Shown one piece after another: positions 7,003-15,700 of a stretch of DNA of 36,087 nucleotides. Below the pieces are notes generated by a model. It was given only the letters and a program-made list of their open reading frames with translations, ran no database searches and was not told the origin of the DNA. The DNA is from Candidatus Endomicrobiellum cubanum. Its GTDB lineage: Bacteria; Elusimicrobiota; Endomicrobiia; Endomicrobiales; Endomicrobiaceae. The position numbers and the translations under genes are program-made. Position 1 is the stretch's first letter. Each line of letters opens with the position of its first letter. The stretch covers positions 1 through 36,087 of the forward strand of contig JAISYS010000036.1 in assembly GCA_031269735.1 (NCBI GenBank). The letters run 5' to 3'.

Positions 7003-9612
7003 CTATTTTACACCGCAACACTTTTTATATTTTTTACCACTACCACAAGGACAAGTATCATTTCTGCCAATTTTGTTTAAATCCTTAAGTTTATTGGGTT
7101 CTACTTTTACTTTTTTATTTTCTAAAATAGAATTTGATTTTTTAACATCAGAAAAAACTTTATTTTCAACTTTAGGTTTTGTGTTTACTTGCACTTTAAA
7201 TATATATTCTATAGTGTTTTCTCTAATTCTTTTCATCATGGACTCAAACAAAGCAAAAGATTCTTTTTGATACTCTATCTTAGGATCTTTTTGAGCATAA
7301 GCTCTAAAGCCTATACCTCTTTTTAATTGGTCAAGTTCGTATAGATGGTCTTTCCAAGAAGAGTCTATCATCTGTAAAAGAATCATTCTTTGTATCTGAG
7401 CCATAAGTTCTGGAGTAAGTTCTTCTTTTCTTTTCTTATAAGCTTCTAAAACTCTATCATAAATATCTTTAGAAAGAGCTTCTCTTGTCAAAAAGTTTGA
7501 CTCATCTTTCCTGCCAACTTCATACTTAATACCAAAACTTCTAAAAAGCCATGCATCTATACTTGGGGAATCCCACTCTTCTGAATATTTTGCAGATGCC
7601 CACATATCAAGTTTTTCTTCTATTGACTCACTAATCATATCTTTTAGAGTGTCTGTAATATCTTCGCCTTCAAGAATTTCATTTCTTAAATTATAGACAG
7701 CTTCCCTTTGCTTATTCATAACATTGTCAAAATCTATCAGCTGTTTTCTTATATCAAAATTCATGCCTTCAACTTTCCTTTGAGCGCCCTCTACAGCTTT
7801 TGTTATCCATGGATGTTGAATATTTTCGTCCTCTTTTAGTCCAAATCTCTGCATCATAACAATCATTCTATCTGAGCCAAAAAGACGCATAAGCTCATCT
7901 TCCATAGAAAGAAAAAATCTTGTAGAGCCTGGATCTCCTTGTCTTCCAGCACGTCCTCTTAACTGATTATCTATTCTTCTAGATTCATGCCGTTCTGTTC
8001 CTATTATGTGTAGCCCACCTAAATTTTTAACTTCTTGGTTTTGCAATTTATCCTGAGCACCAAGAACAATATCTGTACCTCTTCCAGCCATATTTGTAGC
8101 TATAGTAACAGCTCCTTTAGCTCCTGCAGCAGAAATTATTTGTGCCTCAAGTTCATGATACTTTGCATTTAAAACCTGGTGAGGAATACCTCTTTGCCTA
8201 AGTATTGAAGCTATTTTTTCAGACTTTTCTATTGACCTTGTACCAACAAGAATAGGTTGACCTTTTCTCCAGAACTCTTCTATTTCATTAACTATGGCTT
8301 TATCCTTTTCTTTCTCTGTTCTATAAATAACATCTGGATGATCTTTCCTGATCATGGTGTTATTCGTAGGCACTTCTACAACTCCAAGCTTATAAATCTC
8401 CCAAAATTCTGCAGCCTCTGTTGAAGCAGTACCTGTCATACCTGATATTTTTTTATACATTCTAAAGAAATTCTGAAAAGTTATAGTCGCAAGAGTTTGG
8501 TTTTCAGCTGCAATCTTCAAGTTCTCTTTTGCTTCTACAGCTTGATGCAAACCATCAGACCATCTTCTTCCGGGCATCAGTCTACCTGTAAATTCATCAA
8601 CTATTATTACTTCACCATTCTTTACAACATATTCAACATCTTTATGATATAAATTATGTGCTCTTATAGCTTGAGTTATATGATGCACCCATTCTGACTG
8701 TAAATCATCATAGATATTTTTAACGCCTAATATTTTCTCTGCTTTTAAAATACCTTGCTCTGTTAAAACTACAGAATGATTTTTTTCGTCAAGAAGATAG
8801 TCATAACCTTTTGACAAATCTACATTATCATACTTTGCTTTTATTTCTTCAGTCTCTGTAATCGCTCTTCCCTTTAACATAGGAACTATTCTATCTGAAA
8901 TATAATATTTATCTGTGGACTGTTCTGCAGCGCCAGATATAATAAGCGGAGTTCTTGCTTCATCAATTAAAATAGAATCTACTTCATCTATAATTGCATA
9001 ATTTAAAGGACGCAAAACTCTTTCCTCTTTTGAGGGGACCATATTGTCTCTTAAATAATCAAAGCCAAGCTCATTATTTGTAACGTAAGTTATATCACAA
9101 TTATAAGCTTGCCTTCTTTCTTCATTTTTAGTTTCATGCCCAACATTCCCAACCGTAAGCCCTAATTTTTCATAGATTTTACCCATCCACTCTTTATCTC
9201 TTTTTGCCAAATAGTCATTAACTGTTACAATATGTACACCTTTACCAGATAAAGCATTTAAATACGCAGCAAGCGTTGCGACCAAAGTTTTACCCTCACC
9301 TGTCTTCATTTCAGATATTTTACCCTTATGAAGAATATATCCGCCCATTATCTGTACATCAAAATGTCTTAAACCTATTGTTCTAACAGAGGCTTCTCTA
9401 ACACAAGCAAAAGCTTCTGGCAAAATGTCATCTAGGGTTTCCCATTTTGCGAGACACTCTCTAAACTCAACCGTTTTATTTTTTAAATCTTTATCTGAAA
9501 GTTGCTTAATAGTTACTTCTAAAGCATTAACTTTTTCCACTACGGGTTTTATTGCTTTTATATCTCTTTCATTTTGAGACCCAAAAATCAAACCAAGAAT
9601 AGCTTTTAACAT
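7003..9612 (-). CDS. secA: Preprotein translocase ATPase SecA
   Basis: Motor ATPase that drives proteins through SecYEG. Visible are the Walker A region KTGEGKT (about residues 102-108), the DEVD box (about 210), DEFTGRLMPGRRWSDG, TNMAGRGTDIVLG, QLRGRAGRQGDPG, the helical scaffold/wing region and a C-terminal zinc-binding tail CPCGSGKKYKKCCG. The length of 869 residues is typical. It starts the secA-lnt-prfB operon. Its 5' leader contains family A copy A3 and a promoter-like pair lies beyond that. Confidence 0.98.
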   Translation of the reverse strand: MLKAILGLIFGSQNERDIKAIKPVVEKVNALEVTIKQLSDKDLKNKTVEFRECLAKWETLDDILPEAFACVREASVRTIGLRHFDVQIMGGYILHKGKISEMKTGEGKTLVATLAAYLNALSGKGVHIVTVNDYLAKRDKEWMGKIYEKLGLTVGNVGHETKNEERRQAYNCDITYVTNNELGFDYLRDNMVPSKEERVLRPLNYAIIDEVDSILIDEARTPLIISGAAEQSTDKYYISDRIVPMLKGRAITETEEIKAKYDNVDLSKGYDYLLDEKNHSVVLTEQGILKAEKILGVKNIYDDLQSEWVHHITQAIRAHNLYHKDVEYVVKNGEVIIVDEFTGRLMPGRRWSDGLHQAVEAKENLKIAAENQTLATITFQNFFRMYKKISGMTGTASTEAAEFWEIYKLGVVEVPTNNTMIRKDHPDVIYRTEKEKDKAIVNEIEEFWRKGQPILVGTRSIEKSEKIASILRQRGIPHQVLNAKYHELEAQIISAAGAKGAVTIATNMAGRGTDIVLGAQDKLQNQEVKNLGGLHIIGTERHESRRIDNQLRGRAGRQGDPGSTRFFLSMEDELMRLFGSDRMIVMMQRFGLKEDENIQHPWITKAVEGAQRKVEGMNFDIRKQLIDFDNVMNKQREAVYNLRNEILEGEDITDTLKDMISESIEEKLDMWASAKYSEEWDSPSIDAWLFRSFGIKYEVGRKDESNFLTREALSKDIYDRVLEAYKKRKEELTPELMAQIQRMILLQMIDSSWKDHLYELDQLKRGIGFRAYAQKDPKIEYQKESFALFESMMKRIRENTIEYIFKVQVNTKPKVENKVFSDVKKSNSILENKKVKVEPNKLKDLNKIGRNDTCPCGSGKKYKKCCGVK

Positions 9613-9633
9613 TAATTTCCACCTTATAATTTG

Positions 9634-9811
9634 GGTCTGTCTAAGAACCCTAATTCCTATCCTTTCCTTACTGCATCTTTTCCGACACTGCGGCGTTAAA
9701 CACTCCTATATCACAAACTGACGCTTATCACTCGATAAACTCTGCGTTTTTTGGCTTGCTTTGTCAAAAAATTCACTGCAATCCATACGCACTACAGTTT
9801 TTAGAAAGACC
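9634..9811 (-). repeat. Family A dispersed repeat, copy A3 (178 bp, longest)
   Basis: The minus strand begins GGTCTTTCTAAAAACTG, holds the core GTGAATTTTTTGACAAAGCA and CCAAAAAACGCAG, and the opposite end is GGTCTGTCTAAGAACCCTAA. It is about 90 bp longer than the short copies, with extra sequence between the core and the far end containing further small palindromes (TTATCGAGTGATAA). It fills the gap between dus and secA and lies downstream of the likely secA promoter. Confidence 0.85.
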
Positions 9812-9829
9812 AATTTAAATATTTAGTTA

Positions 9830-9858
9830 ATTATAGCTTTATTTTTAAGTATTTTAAA
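9830..9858 (-). promoter_or_regulatory. Probable promoter for secA-lnt-prfB
   Basis: TTTAAA (9858-9853) and a perfect TATAAT (9835-9830) on the minus strand are 17 bases apart, in the AT-rich gap after dus. Transcription would start near 9823 and place all of repeat A3 in a leader of about 210 bases. The -35 box is weak. Confidence 0.5.
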
Positions 9859-9874
9859 TAAGTTTTACAATTAT

Positions 9875-10849
9875 CTAAGGGGAGGTTTTGCATAAAACTT
9901 TTAATATTGAATTAAAATCGTCTAAATTAACCATCGTATTAATCATAAAACGTATTTTTGAAGCATTAGGAAAATCTTTAACATAATAATGTGCAACTTT
10001 TCTAAAAGCAACTAGTCCTCTTTTTTCGCCATAATTATCAACTAAATATTTAACATGCTTTTTTAACCATTGAATTTTTTCTTCTTTGCTAGGAGTGGGT
10101 AAAATTTTCCCGGAAGACAAAAAATTTTCTAATCTTTTGAATATGGAATAATTACCAATAGCCCCACGCCCTATCATTATACCTGCACAGCGTGGTATTT
10201 TCATAAAATTCTGAGCAGTTTTCTCATCAACAATACCACCATTTGCAATAATTGGAATTTTAGCATCAACACACGATTCTTCAAAAGCATTTAAATCAGG
10301 TCTTCCTGAATGCCCTAAAGATGCAGGCCTAGCATGTACTACTACCATTTTTACACCAACTTCTTGAGCTATATGTATAATTTCTTTTGCCACGTTTTGA
10401 CCTGGCAAAAGTCCTATACGTATTTTAATTGTAACCGGAATTTCTACACTATGTACAACAGATTCTAAAATCTTAGCTACCAAACGTTCATTTGCAAGAA
10501 GTTTTGCGCCAGCTCCAGCTTTTGCTACTTTTCGTACAGGACAACTCAAATTAATGTCGACAATATCAGCACCAATATCTTGCACAATTTTAGCAGCTTC
10601 GCTCATAATGTTAATTTCACTGCCAAATATTTGTGCAGCAACTGGCCTTTCCTGATTGTTTATTTTCAAAAGACTTTTAGTTTTTTCATCACGATAAACA
10701 AGAGCTTTAGCTGAAACCATTTCAGTATATACTAATCCCGCACCACCTGCTTTTGCAAGAATGCGTAATGGTAAGTCTGTAATACCTGCCATTGGAGCAA
10801 GAAAAATATTATTGCAAAATTTTATGTTATCTACGTTTAATTTACTCAT
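9875..10849 (-). CDS. dus: tRNA-dihydrouridine synthase
   Basis: FMN enzyme that reduces uridines in tRNA to dihydrouridine. It has the Dus TIM barrel: LAPMAGITDLPLR at the N-terminus, YTEMVSA, RPVAAQIFGSE, the catalytic Cys in DINLSCPVRKV (about residue 101), GAGAKLL, VTIKIRIG, an altered VVHARPASLGHSG where HGRT-like sequence is usual, IIANGGI and GIMIGRGAIGN. Length (324) and motifs fit the DusB group, but I did not resolve the subgroup. It lies 15 bases after tsaD, so both tRNA-modification genes are probably co-transcribed. Confidence 0.92.
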   Translation of the reverse strand: MSKLNVDNIKFCNNIFLAPMAGITDLPLRILAKAGGAGLVYTEMVSAKALVYRDEKTKSLLKINNQERPVAAQIFGSEINIMSEAAKIVQDIGADIVDINLSCPVRKVAKAGAGAKLLANERLVAKILESVVHSVEIPVTIKIRIGLLPGQNVAKEIIHIAQEVGVKMVVVHARPASLGHSGRPDLNAFEESCVDAKIPIIANGGIVDEKTAQNFMKIPRCAGIMIGRGAIGNYSIFKRLENFLSSGKILPTPSKEEKIQWLKKHVKYLVDNYGEKRGLVAFRKVAHYYVKDFPNASKIRFMINTMVNLDDFNSILKVLCKTSP

Positions 10850-10864
10850 TTTTATTATTTTGAC

Positions 10865-11887
10865 TTACCAATTAGATAAAAGAAGAGATGGGTTCGACTT
10901 TAGTTGAAAACTACTATAACTTAATCCGCATTTTTTTTGTTTTAAGTATGCACAGCTACCAATCATAGCAGCATTATCTGTACAATATATAGGAGAAGGA
11001 ATAAAAACTTTTATTTTATTTTTTTTACCATTTTCTAAAAACATATATCTTATTAAAGAATTAGAACTTGCACCTCCTCCTAAAACAACCTTTTTTAAAT
11101 TAAATTCTTTAGCAGCTTCAAAAGCTTTAAAATTTAAAGTCTCAGCTATTGCCATCCTAAAAGATGCACATATATCGTTTAAGTGTTGTCCACTTTTTAT
11201 AGGATTTGCTTTAAGATAGTTTAAAAGTGATGTTTTTATCCCAGAAAACGAAAAATCCCAACTGCCTTTTAAATATGGACGAGTAAATTTAATTGCAGAA
11301 GGATTACCTCTAGAAGATTTTTCATCAATTATTGGCCCACCTGGATATGAAAGACCTAACATTTTTGCAGCTTTATCAAAAGCTTCTCCGACCGCGTCAT
11401 CTCTTGTACCACCTAATATTTTATATCTACCGAAATCTTCCACTATAATAAGTTCTGTATGTCCACCAGATATTATAAGAGCTAAAAATGGTGGTTTCAG
11501 AGATTTATTTTCAATAAAAGTAGAATATATGTGCCCTTCTAAATGATTTACAGGTATTAATGGTTTTCTATATACGCTTGCTAATGATTTTGCCACAACT
11601 GAACCAACAAGCAATGCTCCAGCAAGACCAGGACCTACAGTAAAAGCTATAGCGTCAATTTTTTTTGTAAAATCGTTAAAACTAATTTTAGCGTCGCTTA
11701 AAGTTTTAGCTATTACAGGATTTATATTTTCTATATGCGCGCGACTTGCAAGCTCTGGAACAACTCCAAAAAACTTTGCATGTATAGGGATTTGTGATGA
11801 AATTACTAAAGATTTTACATCTAAACCATTTGAAATAACTGATGCAGAAGTTTCATCACAAGATGTTTCTATGGCAAGAATATTCAT
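10865..11887 (-). CDS. tsaD: tRNA threonylcarbamoyladenosine transferase TsaD
   Basis: Catalytic subunit that, with TsaB and TsaE, places threonylcarbamoyl on A37 of ANN-decoding tRNAs. The ASKHA-fold motifs are clear: ILAIETSCDETSASV at the N-terminus, VPELASRAH, the metal-binding His pair in HLEGHIYS, ALIISGGHTEL, AVGEAFDKAAKMLGL, SFSGIKT, VLGGGASSNSLIR and the C-terminal CTDNAAMIG. The length of 340 is normal. The ATG overlaps the stop of the upstream gene by four bases (ATGA). Confidence 0.97.
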   Translation of the reverse strand: MNILAIETSCDETSASVISNGLDVKSLVISSQIPIHAKFFGVVPELASRAHIENINPVIAKTLSDAKISFNDFTKKIDAIAFTVGPGLAGALLVGSVVAKSLASVYRKPLIPVNHLEGHIYSTFIENKSLKPPFLALIISGGHTELIIVEDFGRYKILGGTRDDAVGEAFDKAAKMLGLSYPGGPIIDEKSSRGNPSAIKFTRPYLKGSWDFSFSGIKTSLLNYLKANPIKSGQHLNDICASFRMAIAETLNFKAFEAAKEFNLKKVVLGGGASSNSLIRYMFLENGKKNKIKVFIPSPIYCTDNAAMIGSCAYLKQKKCGLSYSSFQLKSNPSLLLSNW

Positions 11888-12330
11888 TTCTTATATCCAT
11901 TCTTTAAAGATTTTACAGGAACAACAGTTATATTAGAATATGTTCTATCAGGAGAATAAAATCTATAAGTGGCAGAACCATCTATATTATTTAATCTACT
12001 TAGGCCTATTTTCATATCCCTAGCAATTTTTCTAAAATCTTCTTGAAAAAATTCTATATTTTGATTAGGTTTGAGTTTTATTACTTTATAAAATTCGTCC
12101 CATTTAGCATTAACTGTTTTTCTTTCCCTTACATATTGCTTTAAGATATCATCTTGTGTGACATTATGTTCAACTAAAATCTCAACAATTTTTGTTTCTA
12201 TAGATACATCAGTTGAAATTTTTTGTCTTTTCACAGGTTGTGTACAGAACCATATACCTACTCCACAAAAAAACAACACAACTAGATATAACTTAATCCA
12301 TAAACTTTCTCTTTTTCCTTTCCGTTCCAT
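11884..12330 (-). CDS. Small single-pass membrane protein of unknown function
   Basis: I do not recognise this 148-residue protein. A basic start (MERKGKRE) is followed by one hydrophobic segment at about residues 12-30, then a soluble domain of about 115 residues with HNVTQDDILKQYVRERKT and YRFYSPDRTYSNITVVPV. The layout suggests an inner-membrane anchor with a periplasmic domain. GGAG lies well placed before the ATG. It is 20 bases after the S41 protease gene and overlaps tsaD by four bases, so it is probably translated from one message with both. Its position after a periplasmic protease hints at an envelope role, but this is only context. Confidence 0.8.
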   Translation of the reverse strand: MERKGKRESLWIKLYLVVLFFCGVGIWFCTQPVKRQKISTDVSIETKIVEILVEHNVTQDDILKQYVRERKTVNAKWDEFYKVIKLKPNQNIEFFQEDFRKIARDMKIGLSRLNNIDGSATYRFYSPDRTYSNITVVPVKSLKNGYKK

Positions 12331-12350
12331 ACACTCTCCAAAAACACAAA

Positions 12351-13610
12351 TTATCTTCTCTTCTTTAAACCAGATGATACCTTAGAGGTTTCTATCTCTT
12401 CCATAATTTTATTGGTTTTAATTATCTCCAAAGCTTTATTTAAAGCTTTATCTTCTACTTCATTTTTTAACTCTTTATCTTTTTCAAATAACATATCACC
12501 ATGTGCATAAAGTTTAATTTCTTCCTCTCTAGTAACATTGACATCGATATCTGGGGTAATACCATTTTTTGCTGTTTTTTCATTTGAACGCTCAATCGGA
12601 CGACCAGATGGCAAATAATATTTTGCTGTAGTAAGTCTTAATGCTGTTCCATCAGACAAAGGAAAAATAGTTTGCATACTACCTTTGCCAAAGGTGTTTG
12701 AGCCCACTATTAATGCTCGTTTAAAATCTTGCATAACTCCAGAAACAATTTCAGAAGCAGAAGCTGAACCTCTATTTATAAGTATAACAACCGGAAGATC
12801 AAAAAAAAGTCCTCCTCCATTGGTAAAATACTCTGTTTTTGTTTCCTCTATTTTACCTTTTGTAGTAAGAACTAATCTTCGCTCACTCACAAACATACTA
12901 ACTATTTCTAATGCCGATTCTAATAGGCCACCAGGATTATTTCTTAAATCTAAAATTAAAGCTTTTATATTTTGACTTTTATAATTTAAAAGTTCATTAC
13001 GTATATCAGCTGCGCTTTGAGAGTTAAATTCGGTAAGCCTAATATAAGCAATGTTTTTATCAAAAATAGTAGATTTAACAGTTTCTATTTTTATCTTCTC
13101 TCTTACAAGAGTAAATTCTACTTCTTTAGCATCTTTCCCTCTACATATTGTAAGTTTAACTTTTTTACCTACTTTACCTCTCATTATACTAACAGCCCTG
13201 TCAGTTGACATTCCGACGCTAGATTTATCATTTATTTTTATAATTCTATCTTCAGGCAAAATTCCAGCTTTATAAGCAGGTGTCCCTGGTAAAGGAGACA
13301 CCACAATTAAATTTGAGTTTTTTGTCATAATCCTTAGTCCTACACCACCATAGGAACCATCTGCTTCCGTTTGTACTTCTTTGTATGCTTTTTCTTCCAT
13401 ATATTGTGAAAATGGATCTAAAGTGCCTGCCATACCTTTTATTGCATTAATTACTAAATTCTTGGGTTTGGTTTCAGAAACATAATTTGTATTTATTATT
13501 TCCATAACGTCTACAAAAGTACTTAATTTTTCGTAAGTTTCATCAGTTTGCGAAAAAATAGAAGTTTGGCAAAAAAACATCAATATTAAAAGAGGAAATA
13601 TTTTTTTCAT
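12351..13610 (-). CDS. ctpA: Carboxy-terminal processing protease, S41 family
   Basis: Periplasmic serine protease that trims C-terminal ends of envelope proteins or cell-wall hydrolases. A signal peptide (residues 1-20, ending near IFSQ) is followed by an N-terminal helical part, a PDZ domain (about 90-160, GGVGLRI, PLPGTPAYKAGI), and the S41 core with the catalytic Ser in NRGSASASEIVSG (about 282) and Lys in FGKGSMQT (about 308). The tail is charged. The leader contains family A copy A4. The gene symbol follows the family; the exact orthologue (CtpA/CtpB/Prc) is not resolved. Confidence 0.94.
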   Translation of the reverse strand: MKKIFPLLILMFFCQTSIFSQTDETYEKLSTFVDVMEIINTNYVSETKPKNLVINAIKGMAGTLDPFSQYMEEKAYKEVQTEADGSYGGVGLRIMTKNSNLIVVSPLPGTPAYKAGILPEDRIIKINDKSSVGMSTDRAVSIMRGKVGKKVKLTICRGKDAKEVEFTLVREKIKIETVKSTIFDKNIAYIRLTEFNSQSAADIRNELLNYKSQNIKALILDLRNNPGGLLESALEIVSMFVSERRLVLTTKGKIEETKTEYFTNGGGLFFDLPVVILINRGSASASEIVSGVMQDFKRALIVGSNTFGKGSMQTIFPLSDGTALRLTTAKYYLPSGRPIERSNEKTAKNGITPDIDVNVTREEEIKLYAHGDMLFEKDKELKNEVEDKALNKALEIIKTNKIMEEIETSKVSSGLKKRR

Positions 13611-13642
13611 CTATCTTATTTACCCCAAAACAATATTTTTAA

Positions 13643-13801
13643 GGGCTTTTCTGAAAAACTATATGTGTATAATCGCTGTGAATTTTTTGATAATTCAAGG
13701 CAAAAAATACAGAACTTATACATATAGTAAACACAAGCTTTTAGTGCAGCAGTTCTAAAAATAACATAATTAAGGATATACAAGGCTTTAGACAGATCCG
13801 T
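13643..13801 (+). repeat. Family A dispersed repeat, copy A4 (159 bp)
   Basis: The plus strand reads GGGCTTTTCTGAAAAAC, then GTGTATAATCGCTGTGAA, TTTTTTGATAATTCAAGG and CAAAAAATACAG. The opposite end is GGATCTGTCTAAAG in reverse complement. It fills the gap between envC and the S41 protease gene, both minus strand. Read on the minus strand the core offers TTATCA-16-TATACA facing the protease gene. Confidence 0.8.
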
Positions 13802-13805
13802 AACT

Positions 13806-14933
13806 TTATTTTAACCACAAAATAGGGTTTTCAGACACATTATTTTTCCTTATTTCAAAATAGAGCACATTATTTTTCCCACTGCCAACACTAGCAAGTA
13901 CCTCACCTTTGGATACTTTCTGATCTTCTTTAACGTAAATATTTTCTAAAAGTCCATAAATAGAAAAAAGAGAACTTTTATGGTCTATTATAACAACTTT
14001 CCCATAAGAACGAAAATTGCCAACAAAAACAACTCTTCCAGAACTAATACTTTTTACTTTATTAAAATTTGTCGTTTTAATTTTTATTCCATTGCTTATC
14101 ACATAAGTATCAAGTTGAGGATGTCGGCTTTTACCAAAATTTACAATAATTTTACCGTTTAGAGGCCAAGGCAAAGATTTTTTTCTTTTTACTAGCATAC
14201 TTTTATCAACAACATAAACATCTTTTTGTTTATTCGAAAAACTAATCTTGTTTATTAAATCCTGCATAGCTTTTGCACTGTCATTTAAGGCTTTTATTTC
14301 TTGTTCTGCAACTACAAGTTTACCTGATACTGTATCTAAAAGCTTATTTTTTTCTTCTATCAGGCTTCTATGTTTTACTACTAACGATTTTTCTTGTTTT
14401 TGTAAGTTTAAAAGTTTGTCTTTTGTGTTCTGCCATTTTTTTAGATCTAAAGAAAAATTAGTTAGTTCTCTTTTGGTCTTTTCATAATTTGCCTTTTTAT
14501 TTTCTAAAATTCTTCGTCTTATTTTATATTCAAGAGGGTTTTTTTCATAAGGCAATATAAAAGTTATTTTATTAAAAAAATCTACTTCATCTTGCATGTT
14601 TTTATCACAATTTTTACTTTTTAAAAAAGCAATATTATACAACTTAGATGATTTTTCAAGGTTTTTTTGCGCTACTGCTATATCCTTTATACACTGATTA
14701 AGTTTTTGTTCTGTAAGTGCAATATCTCTATTTAATTCATCAAGTTCTTTTTTAAAAGTTTTTTTTTGAATAATAAGTTTATTCTTTTCTTGCTCTTTGG
14801 ATTGAATAGTCGCTTTTACTTTTGTTAATTGTTCTGATTTTATTCTTAAGTCAGAATTTTCAGAAAATGACAGATCTGAACAAAACAATAAAAAAATTAA
14901 TAAGAATATTTTTTTCATATTATTTAACGTCAT
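13806..14933 (-). CDS. envC: EnvC-like murein hydrolase activator with degenerate LytM domain
   Basis: Periplasmic protein expected to activate cell-wall amidases under control of FtsEX. A signal peptide (from MKKIFLLIFLLFCS, about residues 6-23) precedes a long Lys/Glu-rich coiled coil (about 25-230) and a C-terminal M23/LytM fold (about 255-375). The zinc-binding residues of active M23 peptidases are missing: the final HxH is LYFEIR, and the HxxxD-like segment reads VISNGIKIKT. The same losses occur in E. coli EnvC, which activates AmiA/AmiB and does not hydrolyse murein itself. The start overlaps the ftsX stop (TAATG), so the two are translationally coupled. Confidence 0.88.
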   Translation of the reverse strand: MTLNNMKKIFLLIFLLFCSDLSFSENSDLRIKSEQLTKVKATIQSKEQEKNKLIIQKKTFKKELDELNRDIALTEQKLNQCIKDIAVAQKNLEKSSKLYNIAFLKSKNCDKNMQDEVDFFNKITFILPYEKNPLEYKIRRRILENKKANYEKTKRELTNFSLDLKKWQNTKDKLLNLQKQEKSLVVKHRSLIEEKNKLLDTVSGKLVVAEQEIKALNDSAKAMQDLINKISFSNKQKDVYVVDKSMLVKRKKSLPWPLNGKIIVNFGKSRHPQLDTYVISNGIKIKTTNFNKVKSISSGRVVFVGNFRSYGKVVIIDHKSSLFSIYGLLENIYVKEDQKVSKGEVLASVGSGKNNVLYFEIRKNNVSENPILWLK

Positions 14934-15661
14934 TACAATTTATTATCAAATACTAATCCTATTATAGTAGCAAAAGGGATCACAAGCGAAATCAACGGCT
15001 TATTTATTGACAAATCGCATTGAACAAATATACTAAACATCCAAATTACAAAAAAACCTACAGAAGCTGCCATAAAATAAAAACAGAGTTTTCGAATAAG
15101 TTTTTTTATAAAGAATTCTTGTAAAAAAACAGCAAAAATAAATTTAAAAACAATCAAACTTCCAAATATAACAAAAAGATAGAAGAAAGTTTTTTGACAT
15201 GATATTAACAAACTTTTAAGTTTCCTATATTGATTAAAAGAATAAGTATCAAAAACTACTTCATCAACACCATTGATGGCCTCTATGCCATTGCGTATTT
15301 TTAGCAAATATTTTTCATCAAAAATTTCCTTGGGTAAAACAACAGCATAACTGCCAATAGACCCTATATCTTCAAAAGTTGATATATCCTTTAAAAAAGG
15401 ATTCTTTTCTAAAGCTTTTAAATACGACTGAGAAGAGTCCACTAATTCCTTAATGTACAACTCATCCTCTTTTGTTATTTCTTCACAAATTGCCTTTATA
15501 TCCTTAATATCATTTTTTAAAAACACAACGATATTAAGATCATCATAGACTGAACAAACATATGATTGCACTTGATAATAATAATTTAAAAACAAAACAA
15601 AAAACGAACTAAAAAACATTACGCTTAAAAACTTTATAATATTATTTACCATTTTTACCAA
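14933..15661 (-). CDS. ftsX: Cell-division protein FtsX-like permease
   Basis: Membrane half of the FtsEX complex, which transmits ATP-driven changes to periplasmic hydrolase activators. A first helix (about 12-30) is followed by an extracytoplasmic domain (about 35-155) and three helices near 160-185, 195-220 and 225-240, the usual FtsX plan. At 242 residues it is shorter than the usual ~300. The assignment rests largely on topology and on the adjacent envC. No ftsE lies beside it, which is unusual. The start is either TTG at 15661, seven bases after AGGTGG, or ATG at 15652. Confidence 0.8.
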   Translation of the reverse strand: MVKMVNNIIKFLSVMFFSSFFVLFLNYYYQVQSYVCSVYDDLNIVVFLKNDIKDIKAICEEITKEDELYIKELVDSSQSYLKALEKNPFLKDISTFEDIGSIGSYAVVLPKEIFDEKYLLKIRNGIEAINGVDEVVFDTYSFNQYRKLKSLLISCQKTFFYLFVIFGSLIVFKFIFAVFLQEFFIKKLIRKLCFYFMAASVGFFVIWMFSIFVQCDLSINKPLISLVIPFATIIGLVFDNKL

Positions 15662-15672
15662 CTTGCTACCAC

Positions 15673-15697
15673 CTAGGAGTTCCTCTAAAAATCCTAG
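15673..15697 (-). promoter_or_regulatory. Hairpin at the ftsX ribosome binding site
   Basis: CTAGGA and TCCTAG arms (6 bp) enclose a 13-base loop between glgA and ftsX. The 3' arm abuts AGGTGG, the likely ribosome binding site, so the stem could limit ftsX translation. The loop TTTTTAGAGGAAC resembles a family A end. Short, so only suggestive. Confidence 0.35.
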
Positions 15698-15700
15698 TAA

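Noticed and set aside
13806-14933. Active M23 endopeptidase
   Set aside because: The zinc ligands are absent (LYFEIR in place of HLHFEIR, VISNGIKIKT in place of the HxxxD region), so the gene is called an EnvC-type activator.
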